DNA from: Thermoplasmata archaeon
Lineage (GTDB): Archaea > Thermoplasmatota > Thermoplasmata > Thermoplasmatales > Thermoplasmataceae
Assembly (NCBI GenBank): GCA_021797355.1
Contig: JAJZZX010000005.1
Span: 1-64,000 of the forward strand
DNA length: 64,000 bases
Reading direction: 5' to 3'
The notes under the pieces are model-generated. The model searched no databases. It was given only the letters and a program-made list of their open reading frames with translations, and was not told the origin of the DNA. This document shows, piece after piece, positions 16,564 through 24,064 of this stretch. The stretch's first letter is position 1, and every line of letters begins with the position of its first letter. The translations under genes and the position numbers were made by a program.

Positions 16564-17534
16564 ATTAGGATAACATCTTTTAATGTTTCCATTGCTGTTC
16601 CATACCAGTGGTCTGCCTGCTGTGTCTTAGCAAGATAGTTTGATGACCCAACAGTTGCAGGTGATCTTCCCTCATAGAAATCTGCTACACTTTCAGGAAC
16701 TCCTGCCATTATAACCTTATTATAGAACCACTTTCTAAAGTATTTGGGTGTTAATCCTGTCTTTATGCCAAACAATTTTGTGATGGCCTTTGCATCCACC
16801 TTGTAGAATCTTCTCACCTTATCAGCCACCTCAATCGGCATATAAACGTAGAAAGACCTCTTCTGACCACGATTGAAGTTAAGTGAATATCTTGCATATG
16901 AACCCTTTCTTGTGAGATTCTGAGGATCATATTCCAAAAGCATCTTGGACATTTCCGTTATTCTAACGCCACTGAATGCAAGAATTTGAAAGAGAAGCTT
17001 GTCCTTGTCATTAGTCAATTTCTCATAAGCCTCATTGATCTTCTCATCAGTCGGTACGTATGTGTCAGGCTTTGATTTCTTGACCTTGAGGACTTTCTTC
17101 AGATGGGTTGCATCTTCTGACGATAACTGCCTTGTCTCCTCAAGATATTTGATGTACAATCGAAGGGCTAGAATGGGGTATTTTGATGTTGTTTTCATTT
17201 TTGAAGTGTACTCTATGATGTTTTGAGGAGATGACAGAATCAGGCCATTAAAGTATTTCGTGAGGTACATCTCAAGGCTCTTGATATAATTCTTATCGTT
17301 TCTGTTAGAGATCAGCCATGCCTTGAAACCATCTGACATCTTTACTACAAGCTCTCTTGTTATCTTTCTTTCGTTGTTGGAAATCGTTGTAAGTTTCCCA
17401 TTCAAAAACTCATCAAGCTTGACATTCATCCACTTGGAAAGATTCAGCCCTTGCTGATTGGCTTTTTCAAGCAGGTCAATGCTAATTCTCACACTCGTGA
17501 TTTTAGTTTCTCCTTGCATGATAATTATTACCAT
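16560..17534 (-). CDS. Tyrosine recombinase (archaeal integrase) with N-terminal ribbon-helix-helix-like segment
   Basis: 324 residues. The C-terminal half has the archaeal integrase layout: R191 in AFSGVRITEM, then LTPKYFRKWF with R267, a GRSPATVGSS segment, and the nucleophile Tyr311 in ADHWY. The His usually preceding the conserved Tyr-Leu of box III is Ser/Asn here (SSNYLA), so activity may be altered. Residues 12-45 (VRISIDLLEKANQQGL, then NLSKWM) resemble a ribbon-helix-helix DNA-binding domain. Met6 (MQGETK) is an alternative start. It lies about 200 nt from a truncated tRNA-Leu gene, the kind of site such enzymes use. Confidence 0.85.
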   Translation of the reverse strand: MVIIIMQGETKITSVRISIDLLEKANQQGLNLSKWMNVKLDEFLNGKLTTISNNERKITRELVVKMSDGFKAWLISNRNDKNYIKSLEMYLTKYFNGLILSSPQNIIEYTSKMKTTSKYPILALRLYIKYLEETRQLSSEDATHLKKVLKVKKSKPDTYVPTDEKINEAYEKLTNDKDKLLFQILAFSGVRITEMSKMLLEYDPQNLTRKGSYARYSLNFNRGQKRSFYVYMPIEVADKVRRFYKVDAKAITKLFGIKTGLTPKYFRKWFYNKVIMAGVPESVADFYEGRSPATVGSSNYLAKTQQADHWYGTAMETLKDVILI

Positions 17535-17740
17535 GCAGTTTATAAACTTTGCTTTAAATACTCAACTAAATTTTTTCAGAAATAACATTGCTCTAAAAAG
17601 CCTATTTGACTATGTGAGAGAAAGACATTTTCAAAATTACTAAAAACAAAAAATTTACTCACTTTTCCAACTCTTTTCGATATTCCGTTGTTGGGTAATA
17701 ATCGTTGGACGAACCAGTCAGAAATGCATCCAGAAGTTAA

Positions 17741-17786
17741 TCGGACCCTAAATCCATCGCCTTTAACCTGGCTCGACAACCTCCGC
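17741..17786 (-). pseudogene. 5' fragment of a tRNA-Leu (UAG anticodon) gene, probable attachment-site scar
   Basis: Read on the minus strand from 17786: acceptor strand GCGGAGG, TT, D-arm GTCGAGCCAGGTTAAAGGC, and an anticodon stem-loop with loop TTTAGGG and anticodon TAG (17748-17750). The 3' side of the anticodon stem is already imperfect (TCCGA rather than TCCAT). No T-arm (GGTTCRA) and no 3' acceptor strand CCTCCGC follow, so the gene is cut. The recombinase gene starts 207 nt further in the same direction. A scar of integration or excision at a tRNA is the simplest reading. Confidence 0.55.
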
Positions 17787-17811
17787 AAAGGCATCCTACA
17801 TTTACGGAGAG

Positions 17812-17820
17812 TATATTAAA
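17812..17820 (-). promoter_or_regulatory. TATA box of the truncated tRNA-Leu gene
   Basis: TTTAATATA on the minus strand, centred about 30 nt upstream of the tRNA 5' end, the normal spacing for archaeal tRNA promoters. Its survival suggests the fragment is the original chromosomal 5' end rather than a random copy. Confidence 0.5.
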
Positions 17821-18242
17821 AGTATTCAAAACTAACGAGTAATGATGATAGACTTTCTCCAATTGTAAGCTCTCGGGTAACTGGTAATAATAATAGCCTC
17901 AAGGATCTTCAACATATAATTGCAAAGAACTGTAAATAAGGCTTGAAGAGAAATTTCGTGGAGCAGTATCGTATCGGAAGAATTGAAAAATCTGACTCCG
18001 CAATTTTTTTAGCAAATACATTAGTTTCAAGGGTTTGATCTATCTTTTCAGCGCTTGAAGGAATTTCACTGAGTATCTTCCTATTCTCATGAGTTATCTT
18101 ATGGACTTTATAACATAATGAGCATTTAGGGAGAGATGCGCCCCTACCTGTGGTGAAAAATAGATATTCTCACACCCGCACAATTTACCCGAAATATTTT
18201 TAATTTGATGGAGAATGCATTACCACAGGATGAGTGGGGATA
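17821..18242. other. Junction region without an intact gene
   Basis: About 420 nt between the tRNA fragment and the core-genome operon. On the minus strand one frame stays open for roughly 80 codons (about 18160 down to 17930; it includes KCSLCYKVHK and ends CSTKFLFKPYLQ) but has no convincing start, so it may be a decayed gene. A TATA-like string (ATATTTTTAA, near 18196) probably serves the downstream plus-strand operon. Confidence 0.4.
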
Positions 18243-18259
18243 ATCTTACGTCGTAAGAT
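18243..18259. promoter_or_regulatory. 17-bp palindrome, possible operator of the mevalonate operon
   Basis: ATCTTACG and CGTAAGAT, perfect 8-bp arms around a single T. It lies about 45 nt downstream of a TATA-like string and 30 nt upstream of the first small gene, where a bound regulator would block transcription. The regulator is not identifiable from the window. Confidence 0.5.
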
Positions 18260-18288
18260 GTTTCACCATTCGTCTGGAATGATTATAT

Positions 18289-18441
18289 ATGTTAGCCATA
18301 AAATTAAGGCTTATGATAGGCGGAATTGTGCTTCTCATTGTTGGAGGTACGTTGACCGGCATCAAGGGGTTCCACCCTTACTATCTGGTACTGTTTATAC
18401 TAGGCATTGTAATATTGGCTTACGGGCTCATCAGACCCTGA
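18289..18441 (+). CDS. Very small membrane protein (50 aa)
   Basis: ATG 18289 to TGA 18439-18441. Two hydrophobic helices (MIGGIVLLIVGGTLTGI and YLVLFILGIVILAYGLI) with a basic N-terminus and an HP turn: a helical hairpin. It is shorter than common gene-calling limits and overlaps a spurious longer frame. It is first in a tight plus-strand gene run leading into mevalonate enzymes. No family recognised. Confidence 0.55.
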   Translation: MLAIKLRLMIGGIVLLIVGGTLTGIKGFHPYYLVLFILGIVILAYGLIRP

Positions 18442-18479
18442 GGGCTTCATTCCCTGAAGGAATTGATGAAATAACGTTC

Positions 18480-18656
18480 ATGGCTGTTTCTGCCTTGAAA
18501 CTGCCCAAATTTAATGAAACAATTTACGATAGTGCTTCTAAAGATTCATGGGCCATGATTGAGAACAAACCATGCCAGAAATGCTGCGATGGCAAAAACC
18601 ATCAAGTAATATTGAAGCACTTCAGGTATAATGAATATGGATTTCAGAGAAAATGA
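18480..18656 (+). CDS. Small cysteine-containing protein (58 aa)
   Basis: The frame is open from 18234, but the upstream part reads like non-coding sequence and overlaps the membrane-protein gene, so ATG 18480 is the better start. Residues 32-36 (CQKCC) with nearby His could bind a metal. The 3' end overlaps the next gene by 26 nt. Function unknown; the real extent is uncertain. Confidence 0.4.
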   Translation: MAVSALKLPKFNETIYDSASKDSWAMIENKPCQKCCDGKNHQVILKHFRYNEYGFQRK

Positions 18657-19242
18657 GTTCAGTGCAGTGGATTCCCTGAATATCTCCAGGACGGCAATAA
18701 TACTCCTGAATCCTCAAGAGGGCTTATTCTCTAACATTTTCAGCAAACTTGAATTCTTGAATGCATTCGGGTACCTTAAATGGCTTTCCCACCAAACGGG
18801 AATCCCTGTCATCCAGGTAGATGTTATTCCAGGCATCAACAGGCTAGCAGATTATATAATTATGAAGGAGAGAAGATCTCTACAGAGAGTTGCCCCTAAA
18901 TCTGCTCTCGATAACGGCTTTGTTTCTAGATTTAATGAATTGGTCGGTGATCTCAAGAACAAACTGATAGCGGATTCGCAAGATATTTTCCATTCAAAGG
19001 CAGTGGAAAAGGAACTGCTCTCCGGAAAGTTTGATTTCTTTCTAATTGCTGGATTCCTTATTGACAGGGCTGTTTTGAGGGTTGCACTCTCGTCCTTGGA
19101 ACATGGAATTCTCCCCATAATTGTATCAGATGCCACATCAACATATTCCGAGAGAATTTATTATGAATGCCTGGACGTTATCTCTCAAAGCGCAGAGGTG
19201 ATCGATTCGAGGGATCTTATGAGGAGGTGGCCTGATCAGTGA
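18631..19242 (+). CDS. Isochorismatase-fold (cysteine hydrolase family) protein, probably catalytically inactive
   Basis: 203 residues (Met3 is an alternative start). The order of elements fits the isochorismatase fold: strand AIILLNPQEGLF, a helical middle, LIAGFLIDRAVLRVALSSLE, then PIIVSDATSTYSE. The family's catalytic Asp (normally in an 'IDMQ' strand) is Asn here (LLNPQ), and the nucleophilic Cys ('TDxCV') is Ala (IDRAV), so hydrolysis is unlikely. It overlaps the mevalonate kinase gene by 4 nt (GTGA) and carries that gene's GGAGG ribosome site near its own end. A regulatory or scaffold role for the isoprenoid operon is conceivable but unproven. Confidence 0.65.
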   Translation: MNMDFRENEFSAVDSLNISRTAIILLNPQEGLFSNIFSKLEFLNAFGYLKWLSHQTGIPVIQVDVIPGINRLADYIIMKERRSLQRVAPKSALDNGFVSRFNELVGDLKNKLIADSQDIFHSKAVEKELLSGKFDFFLIAGFLIDRAVLRVALSSLEHGILPIIVSDATSTYSERIYYECLDVISQSAEVIDSRDLMRRWPDQ

Positions 19243-19844
19243 CTGATGAAGGGAAAAAAGCCAGGATTATACTAATTGGCGGAATTCCTGGTGTTGGTAA
19301 AACCAGCATCTCTGGATACATTGCAAAGAAGCTTGGAATCGATATTGTCCTTTCAGCTGACTACCTGAGGGAATTCCTGAGGCCAGTATGCGGCCGGATA
19401 GAAATTCTGAAGAAGAGCGTTTATGATGCCTGGCAATTCTTTGGGGAGGAGAGCAGTGAGACTGTCAGGAAAGGATTCATTGAACAGGGGAGGATCATGA
19501 ATTCGGGAACAGACGCTGTCTTGAAGCGCGCAATAAACAACGGCGAATCACTCATTCTTGAGACACTGTATTTCCTGCCTTCACAACTCAGCCTGGATGT
19601 GTTGAGTGAAATAAAGGCTCTTTACATATACAGTGCGAACAGGGAGACCAATGCCATTAGGCTGCTTGAGAGGCAAAATTACACCCACTTCAATTCACCT
19701 GGCAAGAGGCTGGCAGATCAGCTGGACAGGTACAGGATAATGATGGAATACTCTCTCGAGGAGTGCAGGGCATTTGGAATCAGAACATTTGAGAACAGTG
19801 ATTACGCGATCACAAGAGAACAAATACTCGAATACGTTAGTTAG
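19239..19844 (+). CDS. P-loop kinase, probable mevalonate-3-phosphate 5-kinase
   Basis: 201 residues with Walker A GGIPGVGKTS (14-23) and an LSADYLRE segment as in 2-phosphoglycerate-kinase-like P-loop kinases. In Thermoplasma, mevalonate is phosphorylated first at O3 and then at O5 by a small kinase outside the GHMP family, before decarboxylation. Size, fold and direct linkage to a decarboxylase homologue make this the likely O5 kinase. The start is GTG 19239, with GAGGAGG ending 10 nt upstream, overlapping the previous stop. If the substrate call is wrong, it is still a small-molecule kinase of the same class. Confidence 0.65.
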   Translation: MTDEGKKARIILIGGIPGVGKTSISGYIAKKLGIDIVLSADYLREFLRPVCGRIEILKKSVYDAWQFFGEESSETVRKGFIEQGRIMNSGTDAVLKRAINNGESLILETLYFLPSQLSLDVLSEIKALYIYSANRETNAIRLLERQNYTHFNSPGKRLADQLDRYRIMMEYSLEECRAFGIRTFENSDYAITREQILEYVS

Positions 19845-19853
19845 GCGATAAGC

Positions 19854-20948
19854 GTGTCGGACCCCAGGGAAAGTGGATTGGACATATTTAGAAAGCTCGT
19901 GTCGCTGGGAATATGGCGAGATGTGCCACAGTCATCAGCTGCACTGGAGGATGGCAAGATAGGAGCTGGATTCGGCTTCCCCATAATCGGACTGGAAAAA
20001 TTCCTGGGCTATTTTGATCACCCCTTAAATATAGCCAACTTTCCCTCTATATCATTAACAACTGATTTCAGCAACGCTGTAGCATTCTGTAGATATACGG
20101 AGAAGCCGGCTTCTGATCTTGTAGCTCTCGACGGATCTACTGACAGAAAATATCAAGAGCGAGCCCATAAGGCACTGTCATTTTTCAAGAGCCTCTATGA
20201 TATACCTGGTTCGTTTCATTTCTACATTGTGAGAAGAAGAAAATACAGAAGCGCTAAGGGGCTTGGCGAATCCGCGTCGGTTGCTGCCGCGGTAGCCCGG
20301 TCAGTGGTAAACTGTGCCCTGGAGGGCAAGGCCTCAGAGAGTGATGTTCTTGTTTCCAGGCTTGCCAGGTTGGTTTCAGGTTCTGGCACAAGATCTGCAA
20401 CCGGCGGTGTTTCTCTCTGGCTTTCATACCCATATATTGTTGAAAGCAGATGCCATGCGATCAGGCTGCCCATAGAGCAGGGGAAGATTCATTACGGAAC
20501 ATTTCCTATTCCTTCAGAAATAGCCACTGACGATGCGCATAGGCTTGCAGAATCCTCCCCTTTTTATGGCCGGTGGATGATGGAGAAGTTTGACAGGATG
20601 ATAGAAGATATAGATTCGGGCTTTGATATCGATCTCCTGCTGAAACGGTCCCAGCAGGAAATGTTTACGCTAAATTCTGTAATCCTCTCTACCGGAAATT
20701 TCATACAGACCCCTTCCAGCCTAAGGATAATACAGGACCTGCTTGCATTTTCCAAGAGGAATGAGGGCCTCTATTTCACTGCCGATACCGGCCCAAGCAT
20801 AGTGCTCCTGAGCAGGGACAGGCACCTTATAGAGGAGTTCATTTCGGAACGTGAGGAAAAATTCCTTTGGGGCAACGTCCCGGGAAATCCGCCAGCTATG
20901 AAGGGCCTGGAAAGAGATGCCTTAGACTTTTTCAACAGAAATGGTTAA
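19854..20948 (+). CDS. GHMP-family decarboxylase, probable (R)-mevalonate 3,5-bisphosphate decarboxylase
   Basis: 364 residues, homologous to diphosphomevalonate decarboxylase. The decarboxylase triad appears retained: K49 (LEKFLGY, for the family's KYWGK), R180 in SGSGTRSATGG and D311 in TADTGPS; the phosphate loop is KGLGESAS (135-142). Thermoplasma mevalonate 3-kinase, a close relative, has lost this triad, so a decarboxylase is favoured. Adjacent to the O5 kinase, it would make isopentenyl phosphate, which isopentenyl phosphate kinase (not in this window) turns into IPP for archaeal lipids. GTG start 9 nt after the kinase stop. A classical diphosphomevalonate decarboxylase is the alternative. 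Confidence 0.7.
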   Translation: MSDPRESGLDIFRKLVSLGIWRDVPQSSAALEDGKIGAGFGFPIIGLEKFLGYFDHPLNIANFPSISLTTDFSNAVAFCRYTEKPASDLVALDGSTDRKYQERAHKALSFFKSLYDIPGSFHFYIVRRRKYRSAKGLGESASVAAAVARSVVNCALEGKASESDVLVSRLARLVSGSGTRSATGGVSLWLSYPYIVESRCHAIRLPIEQGKIHYGTFPIPSEIATDDAHRLAESSPFYGRWMMEKFDRMIEDIDSGFDIDLLLKRSQQEMFTLNSVILSTGNFIQTPSSLRIIQDLLAFSKRNEGLYFTADTGPSIVLLSRDRHLIEEFISEREEKFLWGNVPGNPPAMKGLERDALDFFNRNG

Positions 20949-21702
20949 TTCCAGAATTGCAATGGATACCAAGATGTTGGATATCCCTGCACTGAGGGAA
21001 AGTGTCTACAAGGACATCCCCAAGCTCTCTGAGATAAAGATGCTTGATGTTTCACAGATGTTTGGGATCAACTCGGTGGAGGATTTCAGCCCGGATGGGG
21101 ATAAGGAAGGCAAGAGCATATCCTGGCCGACAATATCACGTGCAGTCCTTCTAAGAGATGGTTACAGATGCAGGATATGCGGACGAGGTAACCTGACTCC
21201 CGTTGACAGTTCAAGTGCATATGATAAGGTGCATTTCGATCTAGAGGTTCATCACATCATACCAAGAAAGGACGGTGGATCCGACTCATTCAGAAACCTC
21301 ATAACTCTTTGCAGCAGCTGCCATCACTCCACCTTTTCCAACAGCTATTCAGGCATTCCGGTTAGGGAACAGCCCGATCTTTTTTCCTTTGAAAGAAGGG
21401 TCACCCTCATATTCCCGCCAGACTTTTCCTATTACCATGGAACGACAACAGTCCATGGGATTCTCAGGGATTACAGAAGAGTGTATGACCAGGAAAATCT
21501 CACATACACAATGATTCCTTATAGGGGAAGCAAGCAGCCAGTAACGGGAGCCAGGATTACAATTGAGGAATACAGGAAAGCTGTCTCTGAGATATCGTCT
21601 AGCGTGGAGATAAGCGATTACATAACCATGATGGTGCAGATAGCTGGAAGGGATGAGAAATGCAGATTCCTCCTGGACAGATCAGGGAGGATTCTTGCCT
21701 AG
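20941..21702 (+). CDS. HNH endonuclease-domain protein
   Basis: 253 residues. The HNH domain lies at about 66-130: RDGYRCRICGRGN (C77/C80), EVHHIIPRKDGG (H104/H105), FRNLITLCSSCHH (N119, C124/C127). The C-terminal about 120 residues are unrecognised. It overlaps the decarboxylase gene by 8 nt and so is the last gene of the isoprenoid operon, an odd place for a nuclease. HNH proteins of this kind may be restriction, repair or tRNA-linked enzymes; the substrate cannot be inferred. Its end overlaps the convergent FAD oxidoreductase by 4 nt. Confidence 0.75.
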   Translation: MVNSRIAMDTKMLDIPALRESVYKDIPKLSEIKMLDVSQMFGINSVEDFSPDGDKEGKSISWPTISRAVLLRDGYRCRICGRGNLTPVDSSSAYDKVHFDLEVHHIIPRKDGGSDSFRNLITLCSSCHHSTFSNSYSGIPVREQPDLFSFERRVTLIFPPDFSYYHGTTTVHGILRDYRRVYDQENLTYTMIPYRGSKQPVTGARITIEEYRKAVSEISSSVEISDYITMMVQIAGRDEKCRFLLDRSGRILA

Positions 21703-23015
21703 AGCACCATGCTTTCCATGCCCACATTCCTGCTGTGTATGCCAAGGTCTTCCACAGTAATTTCAGAGCCGTCGAATAGCTTAGCCTTCTCCTTGCCTGA
21801 ATAAAGTGATGCCACAACCCTTCCGATTGCATCTCCTTTAAGTATCCCGCTGCCGCTGGTTCCAGTTCCCACAATTATGTTAAGATCCCTGAAGATGTAC
21901 GGTGTTTTGTCAATTGTATTGTAAGAGTAGTAGCCAGCCCACATCCCTGTCACCTTCTGGTCCTTCAGTGCCGGAAAATAGCAGTTAATTACCTGCGCAA
22001 TGCCATAGTCAAAAAATTCTCTCTCCGGTTCAGGATTCTCAGTAAATGAAAAATCCCTGTTGTAGTCATCTGCTACACCTATCCACAGCGATCTGTATCT
22101 TGGCGCCGGCCTGATATATATTCCATTTTTTGGCAGAATTGTGAATGGCAGGACCCCGTCCGGATTTCTGCTCCACCCGAAGAGCATTTCCTCAACTGCT
22201 TTACCGCCAGTCTGGAATATCTGCCTTTTCTTTGGCCTGATGTGGCTGTCAATCCCTGTTGGGTCGAGAAGCCCGGTTGACCATATATCAGCAGCTGTTA
22301 TGAACTGGCTGGCTGCAAAATCTCCCCTGTTGGTTCTTATTGACCTGAGTGTCTTGTCCTGCCAGAGGAACGGTTCTCCAGGGTAATCGAGAGGATTTAC
22401 GGGCTCCAGATGATATTCAGCAACTGATGTTGAGAAGCTGAATTCCACTCCCTGGTCCACGCACTCCCGGTAGTAGTGTTCAGCCACGAGCTCTGGCTCG
22501 ATGATTCCGCAGTTTTTTCCAATGGCGGCCGATTCCACTTCCGGCAGCCCCATCATTGCCGCAGTTTCTTCATTTGGCTTGAGGTTAAGATATTGGTACG
22601 AGGAAATCTCATCCCTTTCCAGAAATTCTATCTTTGTCTTCCTGGAAAGCTCCTCAAGGGTCTGTTTCCTCGGATCGTCCTTTCCGAGAAGAAACATGTA
22701 GCCGACAGGATTCATCCCGAGGTCTTTCTTGCCGGATCCCTGCACGCTCCTATAGTAAGCTATTGTTGAAGATGACAGGCGGAAATTCACTTCCGAAGAG
22801 AAGAGGTCCCGGTATCCTGCAGCGCTCTTGGCAGTGTTTCCCTGCGCAAAAGTTGGAGCCCTGTCAACTACAAGAACAGTGGAATCAGGATTCTGGGCCT
22901 TGATATGGTATGCTGTTGAGAGGCCGACAATTCCAGCGCCAACTATGATGACATCGTATTTTGCAGAAGGCACGCTACGGTAAGCCTGAGAGGAATTATA
23001 AACTTCGTTGCCCAT
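21699..23015 (-). CDS. FAD-dependent oxidoreductase (DAO / glycine-sarcosine oxidase family)
   Basis: 438 residues from ATG 23015. The frame is open 50 codons further upstream but that part lies inside the cysteine synthase gene and reads as basic nonsense. Near the N-terminus, YDVIIVGAGIVGLSTAYHI is the FAD-binding Rossmann motif, with an acidic strand end (VVDRA). Near the C-terminus, GTGTSGSGILKGDAIG is the second FAD contact typical of the DAO family. The likely substrate is an amino acid or N-methylated amine, not fixed by sequence. It follows the cysteine synthase gene by 14 nt on the same strand. Confidence 0.75.
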   Translation of the reverse strand: MGNEVYNSSQAYRSVPSAKYDVIIVGAGIVGLSTAYHIKAQNPDSTVLVVDRAPTFAQGNTAKSAAGYRDLFSSEVNFRLSSSTIAYYRSVQGSGKKDLGMNPVGYMFLLGKDDPRKQTLEELSRKTKIEFLERDEISSYQYLNLKPNEETAAMMGLPEVESAAIGKNCGIIEPELVAEHYYRECVDQGVEFSFSTSVAEYHLEPVNPLDYPGEPFLWQDKTLRSIRTNRGDFAASQFITAADIWSTGLLDPTGIDSHIRPKKRQIFQTGGKAVEEMLFGWSRNPDGVLPFTILPKNGIYIRPAPRYRSLWIGVADDYNRDFSFTENPEPEREFFDYGIAQVINCYFPALKDQKVTGMWAGYYSYNTIDKTPYIFRDLNIIVGTGTSGSGILKGDAIGRVVASLYSGKEKAKLFDGSEITVEDLGIHSRNVGMESMVL

Positions 23016-23029
23016 TGCACGTGACCTGT

Positions 23030-23968
23030 TCAGCCTGAAAGGTGCCCGGCGTCCTCGAAGAGCTCTGTTGACAGGTACTTGTAACCGCCGTCTGGAAATA
23101 TCGTCACGATATTTTTGCCCTTCCCAAACCGTTCTGCGATTGAAAGTGAAAAGTGTAGGGCGCATGCAGAACTCATTCCAATGAAGAGCCCCTCTTCCCT
23201 GGCCGCCCTGCGTCCTGTCTCAAAGCAGAGAGCCCTTGTCATCTCATCTATCTCCACGAGTTCGTCGATGAGCTCAAGATGGACATTGCTCGATGGATTT
23301 GGTTCTGACGGGTTTCTGATCCCGTCAATCTTGACCCCTGGCTTAGGGGTGATACCAATTATCTTTATGGCAGGGTTGTACTGTTTCAGGCGCATTGCAA
23401 CTCCGGTGCTTGTCCCTCCGGTCCCCACTGTCATGACTGCTGCATCTATCCTCCCGTCCATCTGCCTTATTATTTCCTTTCCAGTTGTTATATAATGAGC
23501 ATATGGATTTGCTGGATCGTGAAACTGGTCCAGTGAGATGTATCTGTCCGGATTCTCCCTGATCATCTTCTCCTTCACCTCAATGGCACCAGCTGTCCCT
23601 TTTGATGCGGGCGTGAGGATGAGATCAGCACCATAGGCACTTATTATCTTGCGCCTCTCAAGGCTGGCCCCCTCGGACATGACTATTGCCACCCGGTATC
23701 CCTTGGCTGCACCCATCATTGCAAGTGCAATGCCAGTGTTTCCTGAGGTTGCCTCTATGATAACCTTGTTACGGTCAAGCCTGCCCGAGACCTCGGCAGC
23801 CTCAATCAGGGAAAGTGCAGCCCTGTCCTTGATGGAACCTCCTATGTTGTACCATTCAAGCTTTGCATAGACTGCAGCCCATTGTGGCTTAACCATCCTC
23901 CTAATCCTGAATAGTGGGGTTTCGCCTATTAGGTCAGTTATGGAATCTATTGGATGCCTGAACCGCAT
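23030..23968 (-). CDS. PLP-dependent cysteine synthase / cystathionine beta-synthase family enzyme
   Basis: 312 residues of fold-type II PLP enzyme. The Schiff-base Lys lies in GGSIKDRAA, the substrate loop is TSGNTG, the phosphate-binding Gly loop is GTGGTSTG, and the C-terminal Ser-containing motif is FPDGGYKY. It lacks CBS domains. It would make cysteine (or cystathionine) from an activated serine and sulfide. It is divergent from a thiosulfate sulfurtransferase gene, so this intergenic region may coordinate sulfur metabolism. Substrate (O-acetylserine, O-phosphoserine or serine) undetermined. Confidence 0.85.
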   Translation of the reverse strand: MRFRHPIDSITDLIGETPLFRIRRMVKPQWAAVYAKLEWYNIGGSIKDRAALSLIEAAEVSGRLDRNKVIIEATSGNTGIALAMMGAAKGYRVAIVMSEGASLERRKIISAYGADLILTPASKGTAGAIEVKEKMIRENPDRYISLDQFHDPANPYAHYITTGKEIIRQMDGRIDAAVMTVGTGGTSTGVAMRLKQYNPAIKIIGITPKPGVKIDGIRNPSEPNPSSNVHLELIDELVEIDEMTRALCFETGRRAAREEGLFIGMSSACALHFSLSIAERFGKGKNIVTIFPDGGYKYLSTELFEDAGHLSG

Positions 23969-24037
23969 GCTGAGGTATGGGTTATTCCAATATATCCTTT
24001 CAGCGGATTCCTGGTGTCAACCGGGCATATGGAACCG

Positions 24038-24045
24038 TTTATAAT
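24038..24045 (+). promoter_or_regulatory. TATA box of the sulfurtransferase gene
   Basis: TTTATAAT, centred 24 nt upstream of ATG 24065. The spacing implies a leaderless mRNA beginning at the ATG and decides the start among several upstream Met codons. Confidence 0.5.
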
Positions 24046-24064
24046 GGTGGATAGATACTGTTGT

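Noticed and set aside
17640-17786. An intron-containing or split (trans-spliced) tRNA-Leu
   Set aside because: No 3' half with a TCCAT stem strand, T-arm or CCTCCGC acceptor strand is visible downstream, and no bulge-helix-bulge structure forms around the anticodon, so a truncated gene is simpler.
18234-18656. A 140-residue plus-strand frame as one gene
   Set aside because: The first 80 codons read as non-coding and overlap both the palindrome and a better small membrane-protein frame; only the part from ATG 18480 looks like protein.
23016-23165. A 50-residue N-terminal extension of the FAD oxidoreductase
   Set aside because: The extension lies inside the cysteine synthase gene and reads as basic non-protein sequence; the Rossmann motif starts shortly after ATG 23015.
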